From Heterohyrax brucei (lineage: Eukaryota > Chordata > Mammalia > Hyracoidea > Procaviidae), in the NCBI GenBank assembly GCA_028571685.1, contig CM053162.1:70110351-70174350 (forward strand): DNA of 64,000 nt. Reading direction: 5' to 3'. Each line of letters starts with the position of its first letter. Position 1 is the stretch's first letter. The translations under genes were made by a program, and so were the position numbers. Shown here in pieces: positions 12,490 to 24,132 of the stretch. The notes under the pieces were generated by a model. That model was not told the origin of the DNA and ran no database searches. It saw only the letters and a list, made by a program, of their open reading frames with translations.

Positions 12490-13830
12490 CAACTGACTGG
12501 AAGAGATCTGTATTTATGACCATTCCAAAGAAAGGTGATCCAACTGAATGTGGACATTATCAAACAATATCATTAATATCATACACAAGTAAAACTTTGC
12601 TAACGATCATTCAAAGAGACTGTAACAGTATACTGACAAGAAACTGTCAAAAATTCAAGCTGGATTCAGAAGAGGACATGGAACCAGGGATAACACTGCT
12701 GGTGTCAGATGGATCTTGGCTGAAAGAAAACCAGAAAGATGTTTACCTATGTTTCATTGACTATGCAAAAGCATTAGACTCTATGGATCAAAACAAATTA
12801 TGGCTAACATTGTGTAAATGGGAATTCCAGAACACTTAATTGTGCTCATAAGGAGTCTGTACACAGATCAAGAGGCAATCATGCAAACAGAACAAGAAGA
12901 CACTGCATGGCTTAAAGTCAGAAAAGGTGTGTATTACGGTTATATCTTTCCACCATACTTTTTCAAGCTGTATGTTGTGCAAATAATCCAATAAGCTGGA
13001 TTACATGAAGAAGAACAAGGCATCAGGTTTGGAGGACAACTTATTAATAACTGGGGTTACACAGATGACATCACCTTACCTGCTGAATACGATTTGAAAC
13101 ACCTACTGATGAAGATCAAAGACCACAGCCTTCAGTATGGATTATATCTGAAAATCAAGGAAACAAAAATCCTCACAAGTAGACTAGTAAGAAACACCAC
13201 GATAGAGAAAGGATTGAGGTTGTCAAGAAGTTCATTTTACTGGAGTCTACAATCAATGCCCATGGAAGCAGCAGTCAAGAAATCAAAAGACGCATTGAGT
13301 TGGGAAAATCTGCTGAAAATATCTCTTTAAGTATTGAAAAGTATAGATGTCACCTTGAAGACCAAGGTGCACCTGATCCAAGCCATGATATTTTTTTCGT
13401 TCACATCATATGAATGCAGAAGCTGGACAACAAATAAGGAAGGTAGCAGAAGAATTGATGCCTTCAAACTGTAATGTTGGAGAAGAATATTGAATATACC
13501 GTGGACTGCCAAAAGAGCCAACAGATCTGTTCTGGAAGAAGTACAACTAGAGCACTCCTTGGAAGCAAAGATGTCAAGACAGCATTTTATATACCTTGGG
13601 CATGTTGTCAGAAGGGACCAGTCCCCGGAGAAGGACATCATGCTTGGTGGAGTGAAGGGTCAGCAAAAATGAGGAAGACTCTCAACAAGAGGGATCGACA
13701 CAGTGGCCGTAATGATGGGCTTAGGCATGATTGTGCACACCTCACAAGACCAGGCAGTGTTTCATTCTGTTGTTTACAGAGTTGCTATGAGTCAGAGCTG
13801 ACTCAGTAGCACCTAACAACAAAAACACAG
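12490..13830 (+). mobile_element. RTE/BovB-type LINE, sense 3' portion
   Basis: Starts in the reverse-transcriptase domain: frame 12516-12839 reads TIPKKGDPTECGHYQTISLI, the RTE 'IPKKGD...YRPISL' block. The polymerase box near 13056 reads YTDD instead of YADD. The C-terminal part (13490-13672) has LGHVVRRDQSPEKDIMLG. The element ends with GAGTCAGAGCTGACTCAG and CACCTAACAACAA, the RTE 3' tail. Frameshifted and inactive. Together with the inverted 5' piece this looks like one insertion into the L1. Confidence 0.88.
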
Positions 13831-14371
13831 TGTTGTTCCTATTTTTTCCACCATAATCTTTATTGCTTTAGATTTGATATTTACTTCTTTGATCCATTTT
13901 GAGTTAGTTTTTGTGTAAGGTGTGAGATATGGATCTTGTTTTAGTTTTTTTGCAGATAGATATCTAATTTTGCCAACATCATTCTTTAAAGAGACTATTT
14001 TTCCCCCAGTTCACAGCCCTTGGATCTCTGTCAAATATCAGCTGTTCAGAGGCAGATGGTGTTATTTCCGGATTCTCTATTTGTTTCGTTGGTTTATATA
14101 TTTTTTTGTTCCAGTACCAGGCTATTTTGACTACCTTGGCAGTGTAATAGGTTTTAAGATCAGTTAGTATGAGGCCTCCTACTGTGTTCCTGTTCTTCAG
14201 TAGTGCTTTACTTATCCAAGGTTTCTTCCCTTTCCAGATGGACTTGGTGATTTGTTTCTCCATCTCATTAAAAAATGACACTGGAATTAGTATGGGGGTT
14301 CCATTGTACATGTAGAGCATTTTGGGTAGAATATGTAATCTCATAGCATTAAGCCTACCTATCCAGAAGCA

Positions 14372-14539
14372 GGAAACGCTGGTGGCACAGTGGGTTAAGT
14401 GCTACATTTGCTAACCAAAAGGTTGGCAGTTCGAATCAGTGAGACACTCCTTGGAAACTCTATGGATCAGGTCTACTCTGACCTCTATGGTCACTGTGAG
14501 TTGGACTTGACTTGATGGCAGTGGGTTTGTTGTTGTTGA
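14372..14539 (+). mobile_element. AfroSINE inside L1, with target duplication
   Basis: Sense copy: head GCTGGTGGCACAGTGGGTTA (A box), AAAAGGTTGGCAGTTCGAAT (B box), tail GACTTGATGGCAGTGGGTTT then TTGTTGTTG. An 11/12 direct repeat, TATCCAGAAGCA (14360-14371) and TATCCATGAGCA (14540-14551), marks the target site in the host L1. Confidence 0.93.
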
Positions 14540-15467
14540 TATCCATGAGCAAGGTAGGTTTCTCTACTTATATAAGTCTCTTTTGGTTTCTTGCTGTAGA
14601 GTCTTGTAATTTTCTTTGTATAGGTCTCTTGCACTTCTGGTTAGATTTATTCCTAGATATTTTATCTTCTTGGAGGCTATTGACTTGGTGATTTCCTCTT
14701 TGATGGTCTCTTTGCTGAATGCTTCCATTTGTTCCAGTAGTTTATTTATAGATTCTTTAGGGTTCTCTGTGTAAAAGATCATATTGTCTGCAAAAAGAGA
14801 TACTTTTACTTCTTTACCAATGTGGATGCCCCTTGTTTCTTTGTCTTGTCTAATTGCTCTAGCTAGAACCTCCAGCACAATGTTGAATAGAAGAGATGAC
14901 AACAGCCCTGTCCTTGTGTAGTTTCCATTCTTAGAAGGAATTCTCTCAGTTTCTCTCAATTCAGGATCATGCTGGCTGTTGGTTTCTCACAGTTTCCCCT
15001 TACTACATGGAGGAAATTCCCTTCTATTTCCATTTTGCTGAAAGTTTTTAATGTGAATGGGTGTTAGACTTTGTCAAATGCTTCTTCTGCATCAGTTGAT
15101 AAAAATCAAGTGAGTCTTTTATTTTATTTATGTGGTTGATTACATTAATTGCTTTTCTGATATTGAACCAATCCTGCATCCCTGGTATGAATCCTACTCG
15201 GTCATGGTAAATTATTTTATTTTATTTTGATATGTTGTTGCATTCTGTTGGCTAGGATTTTGCTGAGGATATCTTAATCTAGATTTATGAGAGATATTGG
15301 TCTGTAATTTTCTTTTTTGTATGCTATCTTTACCCAGCTTTGGTATCAGGGTTATGCCGGCTTCATACAATAAATCTGGGAGTGTTCCATCTTTTCTATG
15401 CTGTGAAACAGCTTCAGTAGCGTTGGTATTCCCTCCTCTCTAAAAGTGTGATAAGACTAAGATTTTT

Positions 15468-18240
15468 AACTCACATGCGCCTGATAGAAAAGACAGGGCT
15501 CCGTCTGCTAAAGCCTGGTGTCTCCCAAAACTCAACGGCAATGCTATGCTGAAGGCTTCCCTCCAGCAGCTGCGAGTCATGATAGCATCTAAATACCTGT
15601 TCAGTGGTCTCAGTTGCACACTCAAACCACATGCTAAAATTTCACTTTGAGGACCATTTTTTTACCTTTCTCCCATGATACAATGCTACATAACCGGGTT
15701 CTTTGTCTGATCTGTGAAAATCTATTTAATGGATGGTATATTTGAACAACAGTAGCTAGACATGGGGTTAACCTGAGGCAGAGCCAACCCAATGACCACT
15801 AACAATAACAATTTGCCAGGCATGGACTTAATGTCTACATATATATTAACTCATGTACTTCTGATAGCAGTCTCTGCATTGCTACCATACCTTGCCTAAC
15901 TTTTTATGATTTTTTCACAGTTGGCAACAAACTGGAACAGACCTATAATCTCACTTAATATTTCAAGTTTTTACTGAATGTCCAATCTTCTACTTTAAAC
16001 TGGTTTGTCACTTTGTATGTGACAAACGGTCTTACCTTTCTGTCCTAAGTAGGTGTCATAGGCCAAGAGATTCATTTTGCAGTGTGTGGTGGAATTGAAA
16101 TGAGAAATATGACAAAACTGAGAGCCTAGAGTACATGCACGTCATGCTTCTCAGTGCCAACTCCAGTCCCTCGAAATGGTAGGATACTATTGTCCCTAGG
16201 AATTGATAGTCAAATATGGGTCTTGCCAACAAGGGTGCCTTGAAGAAAGCCACTTGTGACTCCCATCAAATAGTGTGATCTTCATCACTTACTGCTTCTC
16301 CCTAACTCTTTTTAACCAGTATTTTGGGTTTAACTCAGTTCTCTCTTTGTTCAGTTTACAACCTTCTGCAACTTCCTTTTGAAACTTTTGATTCTATAAT
16401 GCTTTCAGGGAGCTTATGTGCTTCTTGTGATCTATACAAAATTTCCCAGTACCTCTAAAGAAAGCAAAATGAGGCAGAAAGATAAATGGGTTCTCTTTTT
16501 TCTAAATGTCTTAAGTTTTCTCCCCTATCATCTTGAAAGACAATCTTGTCATTTGGACAACTGATGCGTTAGAATTTGCAATTATAATCATGCTTTTAAA
16601 AACTGACAGAGTGAGATCAAGTAAATCAGTGCGTTTTACAAGTAGAACAAATTTAGTAATTTTTTTGTCAATTTAATTACGTTTCCCTCTTTAGCAGCAA
16701 GTCTTCATTCAACACATTCGGTACACCTGGCCTATGGATAAATATTTAGCTCTAACAGAACCTCTATGAACTGAGGATTAACTATGAACATCCTTCTACA
16801 AATTGCTTGCTTGAGATCTTGTTTTTGAAGGAAATTCAAACTTAAATGAATAGACCAAAGGGAAAAACGATGCTACCATGCTAAATAAGACATGAACACT
16901 GTATAAATTTTGCCTTGTAAAGCCTTGACCTTTAAAGACTTAGAAACCATTCTTCTATCAGAGTCATGTGAAAAATCAAGATATGTTATGAAATTTCATT
17001 TTTCTTAGTGTAGTGGAAAGTCAGCACCCTTGATATTTGTGTTACCCCTTTGCTGTCAGCCAATTGTCACTAGGCCTTTCCACATATTGAGTTTTTGTTA
17101 CTCAGTTAAAATCACTTGTAGACAAATTTCTCTGCAACTACTACTTCAATGCCTTAAATAGAATAGCACTGTTTCTTTCTGTTCTGAGAGCCTCAAAGAA
17201 AAATCTCCTAACTTCTGATAAAAATAACAAGCAGTCATTGTCTTTTTACCTCAACTTTTAAAGGAAATTTAGAAAAAACAGCTCCAGAAAGTGACATAAT
17301 TAAATGCACTTTCCTTTATCAATAAGCCATTTATGTTCCTTGTTGTGGATTTTTTTTTCTTGGCACATAGAATAAGGTAGTAAGAAAAATTGCTTTTGGA
17401 CGTTTTTAGAGAAGTTCCATCTACAGAGTCCCTCATTTCCAAAGGTTGATGCTTCTGTCTGCCAAAATCATAAGGAGCATTTGGTTACCGTTATTTTTCT
17501 TTAATTCAACATAAAATGGCCCACATACTTGCATATGTATAAGCCCTCTTAAGTAAAAAATGCAGACAAAAAGCTCCATGTATATATCTCTACTGCTGAG
17601 AATCATGTTATCTACACAAAGACAGATATATTAAGCTAAAGCCAAATGCATATGTGGGTGGAGAAACTTCTTGCTGTTTCCATCACTTGAGTCATAATTA
17701 GTTGACTGAATAATTGCTGAAATTCTGAAACTTTAGTTCGCTCAAACTTTGTTGTACGTAAGTACCCGTGTGTGTTAAAACAGACGGATCAGTAGGTCCC
17801 ACTGGGAAAATTCTAATTCATCTCTGGGACACTCCAACACAGACATGTGGTTCGTGGACCATAATTTGCTAAACATCATCCTGGATGTCTTAGCCCCCTT
17901 TCCAAAGTTTGTTTATAGCACATGGACAAAATTTTGATCAATTTTTGCCTACGTGGAAAAAGTACCTGAAAGAGTCTTATCCCTTCCTCAAGACCTAGGG
18001 CAGGTGTTACGTCCTTAATGAGGGCTGCCCTGACTTCGAGAGGCAAAAATGCAGACAATGGTGTCTGTGATTATATTGATAGCAGCAACAGGCAAAGCAT
18101 CGGTGTCCTACTTTACTCATGTTTACTGAAGTACTTTGTAGGTAGATCCAAAATCAAGCGCCCCAGAACCTGGAGTAATACAGTGCCAAGTGCAGGTTCA
18201 TGGGCTTCCACTAAGGGTGATAGCTGTTTCTGGTCTATGA
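15468..18240. other. No gene recognised
   Basis: The first ~50 bases are the remaining MIR end. The rest is a long stretch without a repeat I recognise; A/T-rich, with short open frames only. It may hold conserved non-coding DNA, but nothing in the sequence alone proves that. Confidence 0.5.
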
Positions 18241-18425
18241 ATTTTCCCACTGCCACTGAGTCAATTCTGACTCACAGTGACTCTATAGGGCTGTGTAGAG
18301 ATGCCTGTAGGATTCCTAAGGCCATTGTCCTTACAGAGGCAGACTGTCATCTTTCTCTTGAAGAGTGTCTGATGCGTGTGGACCACAACCTCTGATAGCA
18401 GCCGAGTGCTCAACCGCCACACTGT
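18241..18425 (-). mobile_element. AfroSINE, long variant
   Basis: Carries the tail CCACTGCCACTGAGTCAATT and an additional central block, TTACAGAGGCAGACTGTCAT, absent from the short copies. The same block recurs in variants at 32.0, 40.2 and, inverted and diverged, 20.6 kb. The head is degraded. Confidence 0.75.
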
Positions 18426-18689
18426 CAGGGCCCCTCTCTGAATGCTACCTTTTTTTCCCTCCTGTCTTTATTCTCTGTACTTGTGTACTTCTGGTCTTTC
18501 AAATACCAGTGCATTCAATGCCTTATTTGAAATATCAGAAGTTGTTATAACCATTTTTATGAATAACTGACTAAAATTCAAACTCTACATTGTTTTTGAG
18601 ATTCAATATCTTCTCTGACATAGTTTACAGAAATGATTCCATATGTTCTATTACCCAACAGGGTCCAGAGGGTATTTTTTCCCTAGAAC

Positions 18690-19425
18690 GGTCAGTAATA
18701 CATGAGTGAGGGGGGCCCAAGTATTCTTGAAAAGCTTTGTGGCAACTGTTTTTGCTGTGTCAAGAGTGAAAACCAGTGGAAGATGTTAATATTGCCCTGG
18801 ACCTCTGACTTCAATGGAGCCAGGTGTGGTTGCTTGAGGGGCATAGACAAGGTAGGCACAATTACCCTAAAAGACAGCAAGAACAGAATAACAATCGGAG
18901 GAAAGATTGTACAAAGGACTAATGAACCACAGCTACCACAGCCTCTACCAGGCTGAGTTCAGCACAACCAGGAGATGCGTGACTACTACCACTGACTTCT
19001 CTGACAGGCGTCACAACAGAGGGTCCCAGACAGAGCAGAAGAAAAATGTAGAACAAAGTTCCAATTAACAAAAAAGACCAAACTAGTTACTGGCGTGACA
19101 GGACTAGAGCAACCCCAAGAGTATGGCCCCTGGATATCCTTTTAATTCAGTAATGAAGTCCCTTCTAAGGTTAATCCTTTGGCCAAAAATTAGACAGGCT
19201 CGTAAAATAAAATGAGATTAAAGAGTCACACCAGTCCGGGGCAAGGACTGGAAGACAGGAGTGGACAGGAAAGTCAATAATATAGAACCCAAGGTCAAGA
19301 AGGGAGACTGTTGACATGTCCTGGAGTTGGTAACCATTGTCATAGAACAACATATGTACTGTGTAATGAGAAGCTAATTTGCTCTGCAAACCTTCAACTA
19401 AAGCACAATTTGGAAAAAAAAAAAG
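18690..19425 (+). mobile_element. L1 3' region, sense
   Basis: From about 18895 the sequence has the layout of the elephant-type L1 3' region: AACCACAGCTACCACAGCCT, AGAGGGTCCCAGACAGAGCA, AAAAGACCAAACTAGTTACT, GTTGACATGTCCTGGAGTTG, GAGAAGCTAATTTGCTCTGC, then CTTCAACTAAAGCACAATTT and an A-run at 19419-19430. The 18690-18895 part is less certain. The A-run marks the 3' end. Confidence 0.7.
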
Positions 19426-19430
19426 AAGTT

Positions 19431-20577
19431 GAGAAAAAAAGTAGAACAGGATGGCAATCAGAACCTTTGTTATGTGGGGATCTTCGGGAATAATTAACAT
19501 AGCATGATGTTTCTAGGAATGAAATAGATTATTCTCTTTCCTAAACTGACTGGAAGACCCAGAGCTCTTAGACTGAAGTGGAGGATGGTACCTGGTAGGG
19601 AAGGCCCTTCTACATTGTTGCAAAGTATAGTCAGCAAATGTTCCTTGAAATTTTCCCCTAAAAGGCATCTGAAGCCATCTACCATGTTGATAACACGCTG
19701 GATAAGAGGAAATAACCTGGTAATTTGTAAATTACTGTACACTAACTCTGAGTTGATGCCAATCTCAGAGAACTAAAATATTTCTGTTGCTCGTCTGACT
19801 GTACAGGCACTTATGGAGGTCAGGTGATACAGGGTCCTTGACCTTGGCCTCTCTAACAGCACGCCAAGGGGTCTATATACCACCCTACGGTTACTTTCCT
19901 AGTTCCTGATTGCATAATTGAAAAAGCTGTATACATCAATTAGCAAAATCTTCTGTTTGTTTCCTAAATAGTAGAATGAGAACAATGGCTATTATCCTAT
20001 GAAGGACAAATGGAGAGCCTGCATCTGCCCATACCTACCAGAAGAGTAAACCCAAAACAATCGTGCATCCATGAGGGAATTGCAGGGACAAGTGCCACCT
20101 TCAAAAATTTGAAAGACTACATTGTATGAGTTTTGTTACCTCTTCAGTGAGTTCTTCTTTTCTGCATATGAAGGTGAATTAGTTTCAGACAATGACTGTG
20201 GATTATCATAAATGGAATCAAGTTGTGATTCCAATTTTAGCTACTAAAAGAGATGTGGTTTATTTGCTGGAATAAATCAACAGAACAAATGTTTAGTTAT
20301 CTATACCAGTTATCATAAACTACTAAAAGTAATTCGGTTTACCTGGCAGGAACGGCAGCACACTCTCAATGATTTTGCCCTGAGTTCTGTCAGCTTTGTA
20401 GCTTTCTGACTCAGGAAACTTGATCGGTTTGAAGCCTCACTGAATATCGTATTGCTCTGGAACACTGACAGCAACATGTTATTTGGAAAATGTTAGCATC
20501 AAGCAGCAAATATTGTGATATCGTAATAAAAATACGTATGTCAGAGGGTGTGCAATAAACCCATGGACATGTTCAAG
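19431..20577. other. No gene recognised
   Basis: Unassigned DNA. Opposed short frames at 19494-19776 overlap and show no domain. Confidence 0.5.
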
Positions 20578-20785
20578 AAGCCCTGGGGGTGCAATGATTA
20601 AAGTTCTCAGGTGCTAATCAGAAGGTTGGTGGCCGAAGTCCAATAGTCATTGGGTAACAGAACAATGTAGCAGTCTGCTTTCATAAAGATTATCAGCCTT
20701 GGAAACCCTGTGGGCAATTCTATCTGTCCTATAGCGTCACTGTGAGTAGGAATTGACTCTACAGCAGTGGGTTTATTTTGGGATG
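20578..20785 (+). mobile_element. AfroSINE, long variant
   Basis: Sense copy with head AGCCCTGGGGGTGCAATGAT, then the long-variant middle, CAGCCTTGGAAACCCTGTGG, CCTATAGCGTCACTGTGAG and tail TTGACTCTACAGCAGTGGGT. About 200 bp. Confidence 0.8.
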
Positions 20786-22126
20786 TGCGCAGCAGAATTC
20801 CTTCATCAAATGGAACTGAGACTGAGACTGGACAGACCCTGACACCCTAACACAATCAATTCTCTCGGTGCCTTCTCCTATTGCATTGCTACTACCCTTC
20901 TAACCCACAAATACTGCCTTAAAAGAAAGGCCATGCTGCCCATTGGGTAAAGAAGAAAAACACTGGGTCTGGCTTACAGATGGACCTACATGGTATTCTG
21001 GCACTTGCTGGACTGCGTTGCCACAGCGTTATGGTCCTTGAAAGACAGTGGGTGGGACTTGATGAAATATATCTTGTTGTCCACTCTACAAGGCCAGAGA
21101 AAAGGTCTGACATGCTGTCTTTACTGAATCATAGGCAGCGCCTTGCTTCAGCCAGTTGGTCAAAGATATGAAAGATCCTAGATCGCTGGAGTGGAAACGA
21201 TGAAGTCTTAGAAGCAGGCACGTGGGCTATAACTCAGAATGAGCACTAAGCAAAAGGAAACGTGAGTTTCGTGTATATATTCATCAAAGAGTATCCACTA
21301 TAAAGGAAGCACTCAGTCAGCAGACAAGTCCCATTGCACTTTCTGTGGGTGTAAGCTAGCTCTTTCTATCAGCCACCACATTATTTACGTGACATATGAC
21401 ATGAACATACTAAAAATAAGGTGGGCCCAACAACATGGACTTCTGTTCATTCGGCTGGTCAAATTACCACAACTTCTGAATTTTCTATCTGCTAAAGGCA
21501 CCATGGGAATTTTTCATTGTGATATCCAACAGATACTTAGTGACAGACTAATGTCATTGGACTTCTCCCGTCCTCACTTATTCACCATACTACTGTCTTA
21601 TGTGTTAAAATGATATCCTACACAGCATTGATTCTCACCAAAAGGCTGTTTACATCAGAAATGTGCAGCAATGAAATCATATAAAGATAATCAACAAGCA
21701 TACCACAGCTTCTCAGCATCCAATTACATACAACAGCATAGATTAGCCTACTGACGGCTCAGTTACGTTGCCTACAAGCTTGAGGGGATATGTGGTGTAT
21801 GTTTTGAACTGATAACTAATATGGGATGTTTGTGCCCTAATCGAAAAGAGACAGACCCTGAAATCAAACAGGAACCAACTGGAACCAACTGATGAAACTG
21901 AGAGTGAATTTAAATAGACTTAGAAGAAAGGTCTGGTGATCTACTTCCAAAAATCAGACAATGAAAACCCTCTGGGTCTTCAGAGTCCAAACTACAGACG
22001 ATCGTGAAGATGGCTCAGTGAAGATGGCTCAGGAACAGGCAGCTCTTTCTTCTAGCACGTGTAGGGTCTTCATCAGCCATTCCTTGCTCTGAGCTCCTAA
22101 CCCTCCCCTTCTCTCTTATGCTAATC
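20786..22126. other. No gene; possible SINE/RTE-related scrap near 21840-22030
   Basis: Mostly unassigned. The stretch 21840-22030 contains AACCAACTGGAACCAACTGA and GGTCTGGTGATCTACTTCCA, which has the feel of a dispersed repeat, but I cannot place it in a family. Confidence 0.35.
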
Positions 22127-22205
22127 AAAAAAAAAAAAAAAAAAAAAAAACTTGCCCCATAGGGTTTCCAAGGAGCAGCTCTCAGCCACTGTACCACCAG
22201 GGATC
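22127..22205 (-). mobile_element. Deleted AfroSINE fragment with 24-A run
   Basis: A run of 24 A (22127-22150) is followed by GCCCCATAGGGTTTCCAAGG, AGCAGCT and then the inverted head CCACTGTACCACCAGGGATC. The B-box part and the tail are deleted. Confidence 0.7.
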
Positions 22206-22329
22206 AGGGCACTGAAATAACACTTCGATGGCCTATTTGCCAACTGGACTCCAATTAGATTCTGCCAAGGGGAGACAATGTGAGATAATGGAGAGAAAGG
22301 TGAGAATTCTCCTCACCTATGTTGAGCAC

Positions 22330-22836
22330 TGTCTTGGTTATCTTGTGCTGCTATAGCAGAAATACCACAAGTGGATGGCATCAACAAAGAGAAATTTCTT
22401 TTCTCACAGCCCAGTAGGCAACAAGTCCAAGTTCAGGGCATCAGTTCCATGGGAAGCCTTCCTTTCTCTGTCAGCTCTGAAGGAAGGTCCTTTCCATCAA
22501 TCTTTTCATCAGTCTTTCCTGCTCAAGGAGCTTCTCAGCTTCTGAATACAGGGACCCTGGCTTTGCTTTCTTGATGGTATGAAGTCCCTACATCTCTCTG
22601 CTTTCTTCTCTCTTTTATACCCTAAGAGAGACTAGCTGAAAACATTATTAATCTTGTAGGTCTCGATACAACTAAACTGCCACCAATTCATCTCATTACA
22701 TCATAGTGGTAGGGTTTACAACACACAGAGAAATCACATCAGATGACAAAACGATGTACAATTGTACAGTATTTGGAATCATGACCTCACCAAACTGATA
22801 CACATATTTTTGAAGGATATAATTCAATCCATGATG
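22330..22836 (-). mobile_element. Solo LTR, MaLR/ERVL-like, antisense
   Basis: Reverse copy of the same LTR family as at 54.1 kb: TGTGCTGCTATAGCAGAAAT, CAGCCCAGTAGGCAACAAGT, ending near ATAATTCAATCCATGATG. The 67-codon frame at 22371 is LTR sequence. Confidence 0.78.
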
Positions 22837-23010
22837 TAAGGTGTGACTGCCTTTTTGTGAGGAAAGAGGGGACACCTTCGTCTGATAGAGTGCATTCCAA
22901 AGGGTTACCTCAGAACTATGGGAACGAGAGGGTTTGGTTTGCTTTGGCTTGTGCTAATCTATATGTTCTCATTTTCTCTAAAGTACGTGTATTATTTATA
23001 TAGTCCAAGA

Positions 23011-23563
23011 TCTGACAAGTCCGTGAACTCATCCTAGAGAAAGTGCTACATACCTCATTGCTGAATATCACTAGAATCACCTTCAAAGTATTCCCCTTGG
23101 GAAGCTAAGCACTAACACCAGCACCTATTCCATCCTTCAAAGCAATTTTGGAACTCTGTTTCTGGAACAGCCATCAGAACCGTCATCATATTACCCTTGA
23201 TGTCCTGAAAGTCATCAAAATGTCTTCCTTTCAATATTTCCTTTATCTTCAGGTAAAGAAAAAAGTCATTGGGGGCCAGATCAGGTGAGTAGGGAGGATG
23301 TTCCCATACAGTTTTTTGTTTATTGGCTAAAACCTCCTTCACAGACAACCATACAATTAAGTTTGCAAATTGCCACCGTGAAGCCATGTTCAATGGCCAT
23401 TCCAGAAAGATACCAAAATTGCTTTAAAGGGTAGGCTAAGCTCTGGCATCAGTGCATACCTCCCCAAGGGGAGGACTTTGGAGGTAACCATAGTGATATT
23501 CAGCAATAACATATGTAGCACTTGGAACAACTGCATTCTCACACTTAATTGTCAGTCTTCATA
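23011..23563 (-). mobile_element. Mariner-derived foldback element with transposase remnant
   Basis: Minus frame 23112-23393 encodes the C-terminal part of a Tc1/mariner transposase, including HPPYSPDLAPNDFF (the last catalytic Asp of the DDD triad lies in YSPD), then ILKGRHFDDFQDIKGNMM and ETEFQNCFEGW. The N-terminal DNA-binding and first catalytic parts are absent. Both ends (23011-23175 and 23396-23563) are long imperfect inverted copies of the same 3'-terminal sequence, about 165 bp each, around a ~220-bp centre. A normal mariner has short terminal repeats and a different 5' end, so this copy derives from an inverted duplication of the 3' end. It cannot encode active transposase. Confidence 0.85.
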
Positions 23564-23802
23564 TAAGAAAGCACATAGTACATAAATACCACAAGGAATT
23601 TATAAGTAAAATTTTGTAAGTAAAAATAAATTATAAGAATACACAAAGTAGACCTATCCAAACAACCCCTTCCATTGTCGTAGTTCTAAAGTAACTCTCT
23701 CATTCCCATAGTTCTTTTGATCATTCTGGAATGCACTCTACCAGGTGAAGATGCCCCTCCTTTTCTCACAAAAATAAGATCATGCCATATATTTCTCTCT
23801 CT

Positions 23803-23890
23803 TTTTTATTACACTTTAGATGAAGATTTACAGAACAAACTAGTTTCTCATTGAATAGTTAGCATACATGTCTAAGTACATAAATTAATT
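23803..23890 (-). mobile_element. L1 3'-end fragment, antisense
   Basis: TTATTACACTTTAGATGAAG, TTTACAGAACAAACTAGTTT and CTCATTGAATAGTTAGCATA are the reverse of the 3' end seen in sense at 19.36-19.42 kb. Confidence 0.65.
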
Positions 23891-23942
23891 TATAAATTAA
23901 ACTAATAATAAATTCTGAACTAAAAATAATCAAGTAGTAGTT

Positions 23943-24111
23943 GGAGTCCTGCTGGCACAGTGGTTAAGAGTCCACCTGCTAACCAGAAGGTGAGCAGTTT
24001 GAATCCACCAGGCACTCCGTGGAAACTCTATGGGGCAGTTCTACTCTGTTATATAGGGTCACTACAACTCAGAATTGACTCAGCGGAAACAGGTTTTGTT
24101 TGGTTTGGTGC
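23943..24111 (+). mobile_element. AfroSINE with short target duplication
   Basis: Sense, full-length: CCTGCTGGCACAGTGGTTAA, GAGCAGTTTGAATCCACCAG, CTCCGTGGAAACTCTATGGG, tail ending GGTTTTGTTTGGTTTGG. Direct repeat AGTAGTT at 23936-23942 and 24112-24118. Confidence 0.9.
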
Positions 24112-24132
24112 AGTAGTTTAAAAATGGCCATA

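Larger units (their letters stand above)
9595..15453 (-). mobile_element. L1 LINE, antisense, 5'-truncated, carrying nested insertions
   Basis: A 14-bp target duplication AGACTAAGATTTTT flanks it (9581-9594 and 15454-15467). The plus strand starts with the poly-T expected of an inverted poly-A tail. L1 3' region occupies 9600-10600; ORF2 C-terminal coding runs from about 10600 to 11425 and resumes at 13831-14359 and 14552-15450 after the RTE and SINE insertions. Minus-strand translation of 14564-14959 gives the reverse-transcriptase block [16 protein letters not shown] and [13 protein letters not shown]; intact L1 has FADD, so a catalytic aspartate is lost here. Stops and frameshifts are frequent and ORF1 and the endonuclease are absent. 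Dead copy. Confidence 0.92.

Noticed and set aside
14372-14430. tRNA gene based on A-box and B-box motifs
   Set aside because: The cloverleaf is not intact and the motif recurs in all SINE copies; it is the tRNA-derived SINE head.
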